A stretch of DNA of 40,971 bases from Streptomyces sp. NRRL S-337 (lineage in GTDB: Bacteria; Actinomycetota; Actinomycetes; Streptomycetales; Streptomycetaceae). The stretch spans positions 1-40,971 of the forward strand of contig NZ_JOIX01000064.1 of the NCBI RefSeq assembly GCF_000720175.1, read 5' to 3'. Shown here one piece after another: positions 11,982 to 21,182 of the stretch; positions within the stretch are counted from its first letter, which is position 1; each line of letters opens with the position of its first letter. The notes beneath the pieces are model-generated. The model was not told where the DNA came from, searched no databases, and saw nothing but the letters and a program-made list of their open reading frames with translations. Both the position numbers and the translations under genes were made by a program.

Positions 11982-12000
11982 GGGACGTAGTCCCAATGTA
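11982..12000 (-). promoter_or_regulatory. Candidate glyA promoter with palindrome
   Basis: On the minus strand TACATT (complement of 11995-12000) has TANNNT form and is followed at once by the palindrome GGGAC-TAC-GTCCC (complement of 11982-11994). The palindrome would cover the transcription start, about 20-30 bases before the glyA ATG. A repressor site is possible; no -35 box is obvious. Confidence 0.35.
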
Positions 12001-12091
12001 GGCGCGGCGGCCCGATCGGGCGCGGTGTGCGGGCCGCCCGGGGGCACGGCCGGCCCCGCGGCCCGCCACGGCCCGCCGGAGCGGCACCGGG

Positions 12092-12772
12092 TCAGGCCCG
12101 GGCGGGCACCCCGGTGAGGGCGGTGACGACCGGGTCGAGGGCCTGGTTGATCTCGTCGCCGATGGAGCGGAAGAACGTGATGGGGGCGCCGTAGGGGTCG
12201 TAGACCTCGTCGGACTCCGGGTTGGGCGCGAGCAGCCAGCCGCGCAGCGCGGCGGCCGCGCCGACCAGCGCGCGGGCCCGCTCGACCAGCCCGCCGTCCG
12301 GCAGGTCCGGGTCCGGTTCGGGCAGCGTGGCGGGGTCTATGGCCCGCACCAGCCGGTTGAACTCCTTGAGGGTGAAGGTGCGCAGCCCCGCGGAGTGGCC
12401 CATCGAGATGACCTGCGCGCGGTGGTCGCGGGTCGCGGTCAGGACCAGGTCGGCGCGGATGACGTGCTCGTCGAGGAGTTCCCGGCCGATGAAGCCGGCC
12501 GGGTCCGCGCCGTAGTCGGTGAGCACGGTGGCCGCGTGCGCCTCCATCGGGGCGCCCTCGTGACCCCAGGTGCCGGCGCTCTCCACGATCAGCCCGCCGC
12601 AGTGGGCGCCGCCGAGCCGCCGCTCCAGGGCATGGCGGTGCAGCCGCTCGGTGATGGGCGAGCGGCAGACGTTGCCGGTGCTGACGTGGAGGATCCGGAA
12701 AAGGGGCGGGGAGGGTACCGGGGGGTCGGTGTCGTCGCCTGGTCCCGCTATGCCACGCCCCAGGGGCGCCAT
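12092..12772 (-). CDS. Low-molecular-weight phosphatase-like protein lacking the catalytic cysteine
   Basis: This 226-residue protein has the low-molecular-weight protein-tyrosine-phosphatase fold. The P-loop reads HVSTGNVCRSP: Ser31 stands where family members carry the nucleophilic Cys of C-X5-R (Cys36 is the second, non-nucleophilic Cys, and Arg37 is kept). The late DPYG motif that supplies the general-acid Asp is present (VYDPYGAP). So either it is a pseudophosphatase or the reaction chemistry differs. The length exceeds the usual 150-160 residues, mainly at the N terminus and after residue 140. The ATG overlaps the stop of the Sua5-type gene (TGATG), giving tight coupling. Confidence 0.8.
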   Translation of the reverse strand: MAPLGRGIAGPGDDTDPPVPSPPLFRILHVSTGNVCRSPITERLHRHALERRLGGAHCGGLIVESAGTWGHEGAPMEAHAATVLTDYGADPAGFIGRELLDEHVIRADLVLTATRDHRAQVISMGHSAGLRTFTLKEFNRLVRAIDPATLPEPDPDLPDGGLVERARALVGAAAALRGWLLAPNPESDEVYDPYGAPITFFRSIGDEINQALDPVVTALTGVPARA

Positions 12773-13419
12773 CAATTGGCCACCTTGAGCTCGGGTACCA
12801 CCTTGCGCAGCTCGTCGGCGCCGAGTGCGCCCTCGCGCAGCAGCACCGGGATCTTGCCGGTGACGTCGACGATCGAGGACGGCACGGCGGCGGGTGTCGG
12901 GCCGCCGTCGAGGTAGACGGACACCGCGTCGCCCAGCATCTCCTGTGCGGCGTCGCAGTCCTGCGGGGAGGGGTGGCCGGTGAGGTTGGCGCTGGAGACG
13001 GCCATCGGGCCGACGTCGGTCAGCAGCTCGATCGCGACCGGGTGCAGCGGCATGCGGACCGCGACCGTGCCGCGGGTCTCGCCGAGGTCCCAGGTCAGCG
13101 ACGGCTGGTGCCGGGCGACGAGGGTGAGCGCGCCGGGCCAGAAGGCGTCGACGAGCTCCCAGGCCAGCTCGGAGAAGTCGGTGACCAGGCCGTGCAGCGT
13201 GTTGGGCGAGCCGACGAGGACCGGGGAGGGCATGCCGCGGCCGCGGCCCTTGGCCTCCAGCAGGTCGCCGACGGCCTCCGCGCTGAAGGCGTCCGCGCCG
13301 ATGCCGTAGACGGTGTCGGTCGGCAGCACGACCAGCTCACCGCGGCGGACGGCCGAGGCGGCCTCGCGCAGACCGGTCGCGCGGTCGGTCGCGTCGCTGC
13401 AGTCGTATCGCCGTGCCAT
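12772..13419 (-). CDS. tsaC: L-threonylcarbamoyladenylate synthase (Sua5/YrdC type)
   Basis: This 215-residue single-domain enzyme makes threonylcarbamoyl-AMP from threonine, bicarbonate and ATP, the first step of t6A formation at tRNA position 37. Family segments are LVVLPTDTVYGIGADAF near the N terminus, KGRGRGMPSPVLVG, the lysine/arginine nucleotide loop, and MAVSSANLTGHPSPQD. It lacks the C-terminal Sua5 domain, so it is TsaC-like in length. The ATG has AGGAGG seven bases upstream. It follows prmC by 52 bp and is coupled to the phosphatase-like gene. Confidence 0.92.
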   Translation of the reverse strand: MARRYDCSDATDRATGLREAASAVRRGELVVLPTDTVYGIGADAFSAEAVGDLLEAKGRGRGMPSPVLVGSPNTLHGLVTDFSELAWELVDAFWPGALTLVARHQPSLTWDLGETRGTVAVRMPLHPVAIELLTDVGPMAVSSANLTGHPSPQDCDAAQEMLGDAVSVYLDGGPTPAAVPSSIVDVTGKIPVLLREGALGADELRKVVPELKVAN

Positions 13420-13471
13420 TAGCGGTCCTCCTGGTGCCGAACGGTTGGGGGGTTCATCAAGGCGGTGGGCG

Positions 13472-14317
13472 TCATGGCATCGCCCGGCGCGCGGTGGCGA
13501 AACGGGGCCTGTTGTTGAGGTCGGGGTGGTCGGCCGCGTCGGCCCAGCCCCGCTCCTCGGTGAAGATCCACGGCACCTGCCCGCCCTGGGTGTCCGCGTG
13601 CTCGATGACGACCACGCCGCCGGGCCGCAGCAGCCGGTGTGCGGTCCGCTCGATGCCGCGGATGGTGTCCAGGCCGTCCTGGCCCGAGAACAGCGCGAGC
13701 TCGGGGTCGTGGTCGCGTGCCTCGGGTGCGACGTACTCCCACTCGGTCAGCGGGATGTACGGCGGGTTGGAGACGACCAGGTCGACCTGGCCGTCCAGCT
13801 CGGGAAGCGCGGTCAGCGCGTCGCCGTGATGGAGAACGACGCGGGACCCCTCGACGTTCTTGCGGGCGTACGCCAGGGCCTCCTCGGACAGCTCCACGGC
13901 GTGCACCCGGGAGCGCGGCACCTCCTGCGCCAGGGCAAGTGCGATCGCCCCGGAGCCGGTGCACAGGTCGACGATGAGCGGCTCGACGACGTCCATGGCC
14001 CGCACGGCGTCTATCGCCCAGCCGACCACCGACTCGGTCTCCGGCCGGGGCACGAACACCCCGGGGCCGACGCTGAGTTCGAGGTAGCGGAAGAAGGCCC
14101 GGCCGGTGATGTGCTGGAGCGGCTCACGGGCCTCGCGGCGGGCGACGGCCTCCCAGTAGCGGGCGTCGAAGTCCGCGTCGGGGACCGCGTGCAGCTGGCT
14201 CCGCTTGACGCCGTGCACGTGCGCGGCGAGCTCCTCGGCGTCGAAGCGGGGTGAGGGCACGCCGGCGTCGGCCAGCCGCTGGGTGGCCTGGGCCACCTCG
14301 GCGAGCAGCAGGTTCAC
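13472..14317 (-). CDS. prmC: Peptide chain release factor N5-glutamine methyltransferase
   Basis: PrmC (HemK) methylates the glutamine of the GGQ motif in release factors. The protein has 281 residues. The N-terminal helical domain is followed by a class I SAM fold with DLCTGSGAIAL at 117-127 and the amide-binding NPPY at 184-187. Translation starts at GTG with GGAGGA five bases upstream. It lies 36 bp downstream of prfA, the gene for its substrate, a conserved pairing. Confidence 0.97.
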   Translation of the reverse strand: MNLLLAEVAQATQRLADAGVPSPRFDAEELAAHVHGVKRSQLHAVPDADFDARYWEAVARREAREPLQHITGRAFFRYLELSVGPGVFVPRPETESVVGWAIDAVRAMDVVEPLIVDLCTGSGAIALALAQEVPRSRVHAVELSEEALAYARKNVEGSRVVLHHGDALTALPELDGQVDLVVSNPPYIPLTEWEYVAPEARDHDPELALFSGQDGLDTIRGIERTAHRLLRPGGVVVIEHADTQGGQVPWIFTEERGWADAADHPDLNNRPRFATARRAMP

Positions 14318-14353
14318 GGGGGTCCTCCAGCCGTGCGGACGGGTCGAGCGGGC

Positions 14354-15433
14354 TTACTGGGCGGCGGCGAGCTTGGCGGCCGAATCGGCGTCGACGCACG
14401 CCTGGATGACCGGGTCGAGCTCGCCGTCGAGCACCTGGTCCAAGTTGTACGCCTTGAAGCCGACGCGGTGGTCCGAAATGCGGTTTTCAGGGAAGTTGTA
14501 CGTGCGGATGCGCTCGGAGCGGTCGACCGTGCGGACCTGGCTGCGCCGGGCGTCCGACGCCTCGCGCTCGGCCTCCTCCTGGGCGGCGGCCAGCAGCCGG
14601 GAGCGCAGGATGCGCATCGCCTGCTCCTTGTTCTGGAGCTGGCTCTTCTCGTTCTGGCAGGAGACGACGATGCCGGTGGGCAGGTGGGTGATGCGCACCG
14701 CGGAGTCGGTGGTGTTGACGGACTGGCCGCCGGGCCCGGACGAACGGTAGACGTCGATCCGCAGGTCGTTGGCGATGATCTCGACCTCGACCTCCTCGGC
14801 CTCGGGCGTGACCAGCACGCCGGCCGCGGAGGTGTGGATCCGGCCCTGCGACTCGGTGGCGGGCACGCGCTGGACGCGGTGCACCCCGCCCTCGTACTTC
14901 AGCCGCGCCCAGACGCCCTGGCCGGGCTCGACCGCGCCGTTGCCGCCCTTGGTCTTCACCGCAACCTGGACGTCCTTGTAGCCGCCGAGGTCGGACTCGT
15001 TGGCGTCGAGGATCTCGGTCTTCCAGCCGACCCGCTCGGCGTAGCGCAGATACATCCGCAGCAGGTCGCCGGCGAACAGCGCGGACTCCTCGCCGCCCTC
15101 GCCGGCCTTGACCTCCAGGATGACGTCCTTGTCGTCGCTGGGGTCGCGCGGGACGAGCAGCAGCCGCAGCTTCTCGGTCAGCTCCTCGCGGCGGGCGTCG
15201 AGCTCCTTGACCTCGTCGGCGAAGTCCGGGTCGTCCGCGGCGAATTCGCGCGCGGTCTCGATGTCCTCGCCGGTCCGCTTCCAGTCGCGGTACGTCGCGA
15301 TGATCGGGGTCAGCTCGGCGTAGCGCTTGTTGAGCCGCATGGCTTCGCGCTGGTCGGCGTGGACCGCGGGGTCGGCCAGCCGCTTTTCGAGATCGGCGTG
15401 CTCACCGATCAGTTCTTCGACCGCCTCGAACAT
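14354..15433 (-). CDS. prfA: Peptide chain release factor 1
   Basis: RF1 reads UAA and UAG stop codons. The protein has 359 residues. The tripeptide anticodon element PAT is at 191-193, which separates RF1 from RF2 (SPF). The peptidyl-tRNA hydrolysis motif GGQ is at 235-237 in [11 protein letters not shown] is preceded by GAGGA. It is followed directly by prmC, which modifies its glutamine. Confidence 0.98.
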   Translation of the reverse strand: MFEAVEELIGEHADLEKRLADPAVHADQREAMRLNKRYAELTPIIATYRDWKRTGEDIETAREFAADDPDFADEVKELDARREELTEKLRLLLVPRDPSDDKDVILEVKAGEGGEESALFAGDLLRMYLRYAERVGWKTEILDANESDLGGYKDVQVAVKTKGGNGAVEPGQGVWARLKYEGGVHRVQRVPATESQGRIHTSAAGVLVTPEAEEVEVEIIANDLRIDVYRSSGPGGQSVNTTDSAVRITHLPTGIVVSCQNEKSQLQNKEQAMRILRSRLLAAAQEEAEREASDARRSQVRTVDRSERIRTYNFPENRISDHRVGFKAYNLDQVLDGELDPVIQACVDADSAAKLAAAQ

Positions 15434-15489
15434 CGTGGGGTTCCTCTGCTGGCTGGCTGACTGTCTCTACCCGGGGGCCGTGCCCCGCC

Positions 15490-15546
15490 AAAAAAGGCGC
15501 CGGTCCGGCCACCCCTGGACAGGGGCGACCGGAGACCGGCGCCTTG
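15490..15546 (-). terminator. Rho-independent terminator after rpmE
   Basis: Arms AAGGCGCCGGTC and GACCGGCGCCTT (complementary strands of 15534-15545 and 15494-15505) enclose a second stem built on CCCCTG/CAGGGG, and an A-run on the plus strand (15490-15495) gives a U-tract. This is the clearest intrinsic terminator of the window. It lies between rpmE and prfA. Confidence 0.85.
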
Positions 15547-15553
15547 TGGGTCG

Positions 15554-15778
15554 CTACTTCTTGGCGGACCCGGCGCTCTTGCCGAAGCGGGCCTCGAAGC
15601 GGGCCACACGACCGCCCGTGTCCAGGATCTTCTGCTTACCGGTGTAGAACGGGTGGCACTCGGAGCAGATGTCGGCGCGGATGCTGCCGCCGGCAACGGT
15701 GCTGCGGGTGGTGAAGGACGCGCCACAGGTGCAGCTGACCTGGGTCTCGACGTACTCCGGGTGGATGTCGCGCTTCAA
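15554..15778 (-). CDS. rpmE: 50S ribosomal protein L31, zinc-binding form
   Basis: L31 is a small protein of the large ribosomal subunit near the central protuberance. The 74-residue sequence is the zinc-containing C+ type, with Cys16, Cys18, Cys38 and Cys41 as the metal ligands. Actinobacteria often also encode a zinc-free L31B that replaces it under zinc shortage. The start is TTG, five bases after TAGGAGA; this rare start is dictated by the conserved N terminus MKRDIHPEY. Confidence 0.97.
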   Translation of the reverse strand: MKRDIHPEYVETQVSCTCGASFTTRSTVAGGSIRADICSECHPFYTGKQKILDTGGRVARFEARFGKSAGSAKK

Positions 15779-15952
15779 GGGATTCTCCTAGGTTCGGGAG
15801 TGCACCGGGTCGTGTCGCGGGTTGCGTCACGTGAACCGGGGCCGACGGTCCAGTCTGCCAGGACTAGCCGTATCTCCCAAAACCGGGGTACCTGCGCAAC
15901 TATTCCCCGCCCGGTTCCGGGGCCGCGCGGGCCCCGGAACCGCGTACCGCGG

Positions 15953-17080
15953 CTACTTCACGTAGCGGCTCGTACCGCCCGTGTCACCGGCCGAGCCCTT
16001 GGTCGCGGACTTCGGGATGTCCCGGTCGTTGCGCAGCGCGTCCCAGACCTGCTTGCCCTTTCGGGTCAGCGGCACCACGCGGTCCGGGTTGGCGGTGTCG
16101 TACGTCACCGGCAGCGTCACCATGTCGATGTTCTCCGACCCGATCGAGCCCAGGCTCTTGGCCAGGCCGGTCAGTTCGCTGACCGAGTTCAGGTCGGTGT
16201 CGGTGGTGATGGCCTTGGTGGCCGTGTCGGCGATGTCGTAGAGCTTGGTGGGGTTGGTCAGCACGCCGACGTTCTTGACCTGGTTCATCAGGGCCTTGAG
16301 GAACGTCTGCTGAAGCTGGATGCGGCCCAGGTCGCTGCCGTCGCCGCCGGGCACGCCGTGCCGGGTGCGGACCAGGCCGAGCGACTGCTCGCCGTCGAGC
16401 GTGTGGTGGCCGGCCTTCAGGTGCAGGTGGCTGTTGCGGTCGTCGATCGCCTTGGTGGTGGTGATGTCGACGCCGCCCAGCGCGTCGATGAGCTTCTTGA
16501 AGCCGGTGAAGTCGACCTCGATGAAGTGGTCCATCCGGATCCCGCTGATCGACTCGACGGTCTTGACGGCGCACGCCGGGCCGCCGACCTCGAAGGCGGT
16601 GTTGAACATCGCCCGCCGTTCACCGGGGACGTTCTTGCCGTCCTTGGTGGTGCAGTCGGGCCGCTTGATCAGGGTGTCCCGGGGGATGCTGACGACACTG
16701 GCCTTCTTGTGGCCCTTGAAGACGTGCACGACCATCGCGGTGTCCGAGCGCGCCCCGCCCTCGTCCTTGCCGTATTCGCCGTTCTTGCCGGCCCGCGAGT
16801 CGGAGCCCATCACGAGGATGTCCATCGAGCCGTCGTCGACGTTCTGGGGCCGGTCGTGGCCGAGGGCGGCGTTGATGTCGACGCCCTTCAGATTGCCGTT
16901 GAGCTTGAAGTAGACGTAGCCGAGCCCGGCACCACCGAGCAGTACGACGCTGACCAGCGCGCACAGCGTGATGGTGAGTGCCCGGCGGCGCCGGGTCGGG
17001 CCCTTGCGCCGGCGGCCCGTGGCACGTATGCCGCGCGCACGGCTTTCGGCCGTCTGCACGGTCCCACTGCTGTCCGCCAT
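15953..17080 (-). CDS. LytR-CpsA-Psr (LCP) family cell-wall glycopolymer ligase
   Basis: LCP enzymes move anionic or other glycopolymers from a polyprenyl carrier to peptidoglycan outside the cell. The 375-residue protein has a basic cytoplasmic tail, one membrane helix at about 34-57, and an extracellular LCP domain. Landmark segments are DILVMGSDSRAG, RSDTAMVVHV, SIPRDTLIK (Arg-Asp pair binding the pyrophosphate) and LVRTRHGVPGGDGSDLGR. Start ATG follows GAGGAG closely. It is flanked by rpmE and rho on the same strand. The polymer could be the one begun by the WecA-type enzyme at 9118-10449, but that link is only a guess. Confidence 0.93.
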   Translation of the reverse strand: MADSSGTVQTAESRARGIRATGRRRKGPTRRRRALTITLCALVSVVLLGGAGLGYVYFKLNGNLKGVDINAALGHDRPQNVDDGSMDILVMGSDSRAGKNGEYGKDEGGARSDTAMVVHVFKGHKKASVVSIPRDTLIKRPDCTTKDGKNVPGERRAMFNTAFEVGGPACAVKTVESISGIRMDHFIEVDFTGFKKLIDALGGVDITTTKAIDDRNSHLHLKAGHHTLDGEQSLGLVRTRHGVPGGDGSDLGRIQLQQTFLKALMNQVKNVGVLTNPTKLYDIADTATKAITTDTDLNSVSELTGLAKSLGSIGSENIDMVTLPVTYDTANPDRVVPLTRKGKQVWDALRNDRDIPKSATKGSAGDTGGTSRYVK

Positions 17081-17504
17081 CTGCTCCTCAGTCCTTGTCG
17101 CCGTCGCTACCCCTCGCCGTCACCGTGCTGCCTGCTGTCACGGCCCGTCGCGCCTTGTCAGACGGGAGGCTGACGGGAAGGGTTGCACAGCAAGTGATGA
17201 GCGGATTCTTAGAAATCGCCGCGGGCCGCGTCCGGCCGTGCGCCGGCTCCGCCGTCCTCACCTGGGCTTTCGTCCCGGTTTCCGGCCTGGCTGGAACGTT
17301 GCGTCCGGCGGCGATCTGTGCGGAACGTCTCAGATCGGGGCACTTCGCCGGCTCCCGGTGCGCGGCGCAGGTCACAGGGCCACCGGGCGCGCAGCCGTAC
17401 CGGGGGCCGCCGCCACAGGACGTACGGGCCGCTCAGCACGACGCCCCCCTCACCCGTGAGGGCGAGGGGGGCGGTGCGGACGGCGCCGGAGCGCTCCGGG
17501 GGCG
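17081..17504. other. Intergenic region between the LCP gene and rho
   Basis: This 424-bp stretch contains the rho terminator hairpin at 17442-17473 and presumably the LCP promoter. A small A+T-rich patch near 17203-17219 (with GATTCTTAGAAATC) stands out from the G+C-rich background and may mark promoter DNA. I see no gene with a ribosome-binding site here. Confidence 0.5.
17442..17473 (-). terminator. Hairpin terminator after rho
   Basis: Perfect 10-bp arms CGCCCCCCTC (17442-17451) and GAGGGGGGCG (17464-17473), with a short inner CCC/GGG pairing, lie 32 bases past the rho stop. There is no U-tract. Confidence 0.65.
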
Positions 17505-19550
17505 TCAGTCGTTGCCGTTGCCCGCGGTCGGCGTCGTCTTCTGGATCTGCAGCAGGAACTCCGCGTTGGACTTCGTCTGCTTCATCTTGTCCAGCAGCAG
17601 CTCGATGGCCTGCTGCTGGTCCAGGGCGTGCAGCACCCGACGGAGCTTCCAGACGATGGCCAGCTCGTCGCTGCCCATCAGGATCTCTTCCTTACGGGTG
17701 CCGGACGCGTCCACGTCCACCGCCGGGAAGATGCGCTTGTCGGCGAGCTTCCGGTCGAGCTTGAGCTCCATGTTGCCGGTGCCCTTGAACTCCTCGAAGA
17801 TCACCTCGTCCATCCGCGAGCCGGTCTCGACCAGCGCGGTGGCCAGGATGGTCAGCGAGCCGCCGTCCTCGATGTTGCGCGCCGCACCGAAGAACTTCTT
17901 CGGCGGGTAGAGGGCGGTGGAGTCGACACCACCGGACAGGATGCGGCCCGAGGCCGGGGCGGCGAGGTTGTACGCCCGGCCCAGACGGGTGATCGAGTCC
18001 AGCAGGACGACGACGTCGTGGCCCAGCTCCACCAGGCGCTTGGCCCGCTCGATGGCGAGTTCGGCGACGGTGGTGTGGTCCTCGGCCGGGCGGTCGAAGG
18101 TCGAGGAGATGACCTCGCCCTTGACCGACCGCTGCATGTCGGTGACCTCTTCGGGACGCTCGTCGACGAGGACGACCATCAGGTGGCACTCGGGGTTGTT
18201 GCGGGTGATCGCGTTGGCGATGGCCTGCATGATCATGGTCTTGCCGGTCTTCGGCGGGGCCACGATCAGACCGCGCTGGCCCTTGCCGATCGGCGAGACC
18301 AGGTCGATGATCCGGGTCGTCAGCGCACCGGACTCGCCCTCCAGGCGCAGCCGCTCCTGCGGGTAAAGGGGCGTCAGCTTGCCGAAGTCCGGCCGCCCGC
18401 GGCCCTGTTCGGGCGCCATGCTGTTGACGGTGTCGAGCCGGACCAGCGCGTTGAACTTCTCGCGCCGCTCGCCGTCCTTGGGCTGCCGGACCGCGCCGGT
18501 GACGTGGTCGCCCTTGCGCAGGCCGTTCTTGCGGACCTGGGCGAGCGAGACGTAGACGTCGTTCGGGCCGGGCAGGTAGCCGGAGGTCCGGATGAACGCG
18601 TAGTTGTCGAGGATGTCCAGGATGCCCGCGACCGGGATCAGGACGTCGTCCTCGGCGATCTGCGGCTCGTTGCCGAACTCCTCGCGGCCACCGCGGCGGC
18701 CACGGCGGTCGCGGTAGCGGCCGCGACGGCCGCGCCGGCCGCCCTCGAAGTCGTCGTCGTCGTCCCGGCGGTCGCGGTCCCGGTCCCGGTCCCGGCCCTG
18801 GCCCTGGCCCTGGCGCTGGCCGCCCTGGCCGCCGTCGCCGGCGTCGCCCTTGCGGCGGTCACCGCGGTCGCGCTGGCGGCGGTCACCGCGGTCGCCCTTC
18901 TGGCCCCGGTCCTGGCGGTCGCCGCGCTCCTGGCGCTCGCCGCCCTTGGCGGGCCGGCCCTCGCCGGTCTCCTGCGGGGCGGTGGCGGTGTCGGTGCGCG
19001 CCTCGGTCTTGGTGTCGGTCTTCGCCTCGACCTTGGTGTCGGTCTTGAGGCCGCCGTCGGCCTCGGGGCTGCCCGCGGCGGCGGTGGCCCGGCGGCGGCG
19101 CCGCTCACCGGCCGGCTGCTCGTCGCTGACCGGCTGGCCGGGGATGTCGATCTGCTGCTGGGCGCCGGCCTTGTCCGCCTTGTCCTTGGCGCCGCGCTCG
19201 GTCTTGTCGGCCTTGGCGGCCGGCTCGGCGGCCTCCTCGCCGGTGCGGGCCTTGGAGGTCGTACGGCGCTTGGGCTTGGCCTCGGCATCGGTGTCGGCCT
19301 TGGCCGCCGTGCCCGAGCCTTGGGCCTGGCGCTCCTTGATGACCTCGATCAGCTGGCTCTTGCGCATCCGCGCGGTGCCCTTGATACCGAGGCCGGAGGC
19401 CACCTGCTGCAGCTCGGCCAGGACCATGCCCTCAAGGCCGGTGCCGGAACGGCGGCGCCGGGTGGTGGCAGGCGCGGCGGGAGCGTCCGTGGCGGGCGTG
19501 GTGGCACTGCCATCGGTGCGCGCGCCCATCAGATCGGTGGTGTCGCTCAC
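17505..19550 (-). CDS. rho: Transcription termination factor Rho with long N-terminal insertion
   Basis: Rho is the hexameric RNA helicase that ends transcription. The protein has 681 residues against 419 in E. coli. An N-terminal Rho-N SAP-like helical part is followed by about 230 residues of low complexity: Ala/Thr/Lys/Asp-rich, then an Arg/Gly/Asp-rich tract of [16 protein letters not shown] type. The RNA-binding CSD-like domain follows ([12 protein letters not shown]), then the ATPase with Walker A APPKTGKT (about residue 430) and [11 protein letters not shown]. High-G+C actinobacterial Rho proteins are known for such insertions, which add RNA affinity. GTG start, GGAAGGA upstream. Confidence 0.97.
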   Translation of the reverse strand: MSDTTDLMGARTDGSATTPATDAPAAPATTRRRRSGTGLEGMVLAELQQVASGLGIKGTARMRKSQLIEVIKERQAQGSGTAAKADTDAEAKPKRRTTSKARTGEEAAEPAAKADKTERGAKDKADKAGAQQQIDIPGQPVSDEQPAGERRRRRATAAAGSPEADGGLKTDTKVEAKTDTKTEARTDTATAPQETGEGRPAKGGERQERGDRQDRGQKGDRGDRRQRDRGDRRKGDAGDGGQGGQRQGQGQGRDRDRDRDRRDDDDDFEGGRRGRRGRYRDRRGRRGGREEFGNEPQIAEDDVLIPVAGILDILDNYAFIRTSGYLPGPNDVYVSLAQVRKNGLRKGDHVTGAVRQPKDGERREKFNALVRLDTVNSMAPEQGRGRPDFGKLTPLYPQERLRLEGESGALTTRIIDLVSPIGKGQRGLIVAPPKTGKTMIMQAIANAITRNNPECHLMVVLVDERPEEVTDMQRSVKGEVISSTFDRPAEDHTTVAELAIERAKRLVELGHDVVVLLDSITRLGRAYNLAAPASGRILSGGVDSTALYPPKKFFGAARNIEDGGSLTILATALVETGSRMDEVIFEEFKGTGNMELKLDRKLADKRIFPAVDVDASGTRKEEILMGSDELAIVWKLRRVLHALDQQQAIELLLDKMKQTKSNAEFLLQIQKTTPTAGNGND

Positions 19551-19925
19551 GAAGGGTCCTTCCCTGGAGCGGGCGTCGGCCTGTCTGGCTCGGCGACCGG
19601 TTGTGCTGTCCGGCTGGGTCCTCAGGTCTCGCGGACCGGGCCGGGGCGGTGGTCCCGCCGGAAGTGGCGGAGAGATCAGTTCATGATTCCGGCGCGAAGA
19701 GATGCAGAGTGACTCATGTCGTCACGCCGATTCCGGAGCATGCTCGCTACTGCTTCAGGCAACTGCTCCAAGCAGTTTGGGAGGCTCCCGGAAGAAAGGT
19801 GGTCCCGATGGGGGACACGAAGCACAGCGCCACAGCGGCGGCTCGTACTCACTTGAGGTTAACACTACCGGATCCAACAAACATTCCCCCTCTCAAAGAC
19901 CGGCAATCGTCGATCAGCTGCGTGA
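19551..19925 (-). promoter_or_regulatory. Long 5' leader region of rho
   Basis: The 375-bp gap before rho holds a candidate -10 box TAGTGT (complement of 19862-19867), which would give a leader of about 300 nt. Within it, AACTGC (19761-19766) can pair with GCAGTT (19772-19777), or instead CTGCTT (19750-19755) can pair with AAGCAG (19770-19775); the two are mutually exclusive. A 13-codon open frame (19676-19717, minus strand) ends downstream, without a strong ribosome-binding site. Rho genes are commonly autoregulated through their leader; the mechanism here is inferred. Confidence 0.4.
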
Positions 19926-20843
19926 TCACCCGGCGAGCGGCAGTACACCGGTCCCTGCCGCGTCGAGGGTCAGCCGGTTCGCCGCCCACCCCTCGCCCGC
20001 CAGGGCCGCGACCTTCTCGGCCGTCGCGTCGTCGACCAGCGCGAGCACCGTGGGGCCCGCACCGGACACGACTGCGGGGACGCCGTCCGCGCGCAGTCGG
20101 TTCACCAGGGCCACGCTCTCCGGCATCGCCGGGGCACGGTATTCCTGGTGAAGTCGGTCCTCGGTCGCGGCGAGCAGCAGCTCGGGGCGCCTGGTCAGGG
20201 CCTCGACGAGCAGTGCGGCGCGGCCGGCGTTGGCCGCGGCGTCCACGTGCGGGACGGTGCGCGGCAGCAGTCCGCGGGCGGTCTCGGTGAGCACCGGCTT
20301 CCCGGGCACGAAGACCACCGGAACGATGGAATCGGCGGGATCCATCCGGATCGCCCGTGCGGTGCCGGTGTCCATCCAGGCGAGCGTGAAGCCGCCGAGC
20401 AGACAGGCGGCGACGTTGTCGGGGTGGCCCTCGATCTCGGTGGCCAGCTCCAGCAGCGCGGTGTCGTCGAGCTTCTGCTCGCCGCCTATCGTCACGGCGC
20501 GGGCGGCGACGATGCCGGCGCAGATGGCGGCCGACGAGGAGCCCAGGCCGCGACCGTGCGGGATGCGGTTGGCGCAGACGATTTCCAGGCCGCGCGGCTG
20601 TCCGCCGAGCAGCTCGAAGGCGGTGCGCATCGACCGGACGAGCAGGTGGCTCTCGTCGCGCGGGAGGGTGTCGGCGCCCTCACCTGCGATGTCGATGTGC
20701 AGCCCGGAGTCGGCGACGCGCACCACGACATCGTCGTACAGGCCCAGGGAAAGACCCAGGGCATCGAAGCCGGGACCGAGATTGGCGCTGGTAGCGGGGG
20801 TGCGCACCCGGACGGCGGCGGCGCGGAACGCGGGACCGGCCAT
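19926..20843 (-). CDS. thrB: Homoserine kinase
   Basis: ThrB phosphorylates homoserine with ATP, the penultimate step of threonine synthesis. The protein has 305 residues and belongs to the GHMP kinase family: NLGPGFDALG at 21-30 and the phosphate loop PHGRGLGSSSAA at 95-106. A late GAGPTVLAL motif is also present. I chose the ATG at 20843, whose N terminus (MAGPAFRAAAVRVR) fits other streptomycetes; AAGGAG lies 12 bases upstream, a somewhat long spacing. An ATG or GTG further upstream would only add unconserved residues. It lies 339 bp from thrC and is probably transcribed separately. Confidence 0.95.
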   Translation of the reverse strand: MAGPAFRAAAVRVRTPATSANLGPGFDALGLSLGLYDDVVVRVADSGLHIDIAGEGADTLPRDESHLLVRSMRTAFELLGGQPRGLEIVCANRIPHGRGLGSSSAAICAGIVAARAVTIGGEQKLDDTALLELATEIEGHPDNVAACLLGGFTLAWMDTGTARAIRMDPADSIVPVVFVPGKPVLTETARGLLPRTVPHVDAAANAGRAALLVEALTRRPELLLAATEDRLHQEYRAPAMPESVALVNRLRADGVPAVVSGAGPTVLALVDDATAEKVAALAGEGWAANRLTLDAAGTGVLPLAG

Positions 20844-21182
20844 CGCTCGATGACTCTCCTTGATTGATGCTGCGGTACTGACCTTGAGCGCCGCGGCACC
20901 GAGGTGCCCGGCCGGCTCGTGGGGTCTGTTCTGACCTGCCCTGAACACCACTGCGTTATGCCGTGGGGAGGGGAGTTGGCTGCCAGCCTATCGAAGGAAG
21001 GTTCTGCCGCGACATAGGGCGCACAAGAGGCGCACGATGCGTGTCGCGCGCCTTCCCGTGCCCCGGTGGCTGCGCCCTCGGGCTTTGCAGTCTTTGCACA
21101 GTTTGCTGTGCGGGTCGGTGACCGGACGGCGGCGTCCGGTCACCGGGCGCCGTACGGGCCGCCGGGCCCGTACGGCCGCGTC
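20844..21182. other. Intergenic region between thrC and thrB
   Basis: This 339-bp region contains the double terminator of thrC (21117-21176) and probably the thrB promoter. A TAGGCT hexamer on the minus strand (complement of 20985-20990) is a candidate -10 box about 140 bases before the thrB start. No other gene is supported. Confidence 0.45.
21117..21176 (-). terminator. Tandem 12-bp hairpins after thrC
   Basis: Two perfect hairpins stand side by side. The first has arms GGTGACCGGACG (21117-21128) and CGTCCGGTCACC (21133-21144). The second has GCCGTACGGGCC (21149-21160) and GGCCCGTACGGC (21165-21176). Both have four-base loops, and the second lies only six bases past the thrC stop. There is no U-tract. 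Confidence 0.8.

Noticed and set aside
17209..17439. Short minus-strand frame between rho and the LCP gene
   Set aside because: No ribosome-binding site, Arg-rich low-complexity product, and the region is explained by terminator and promoter DNA.
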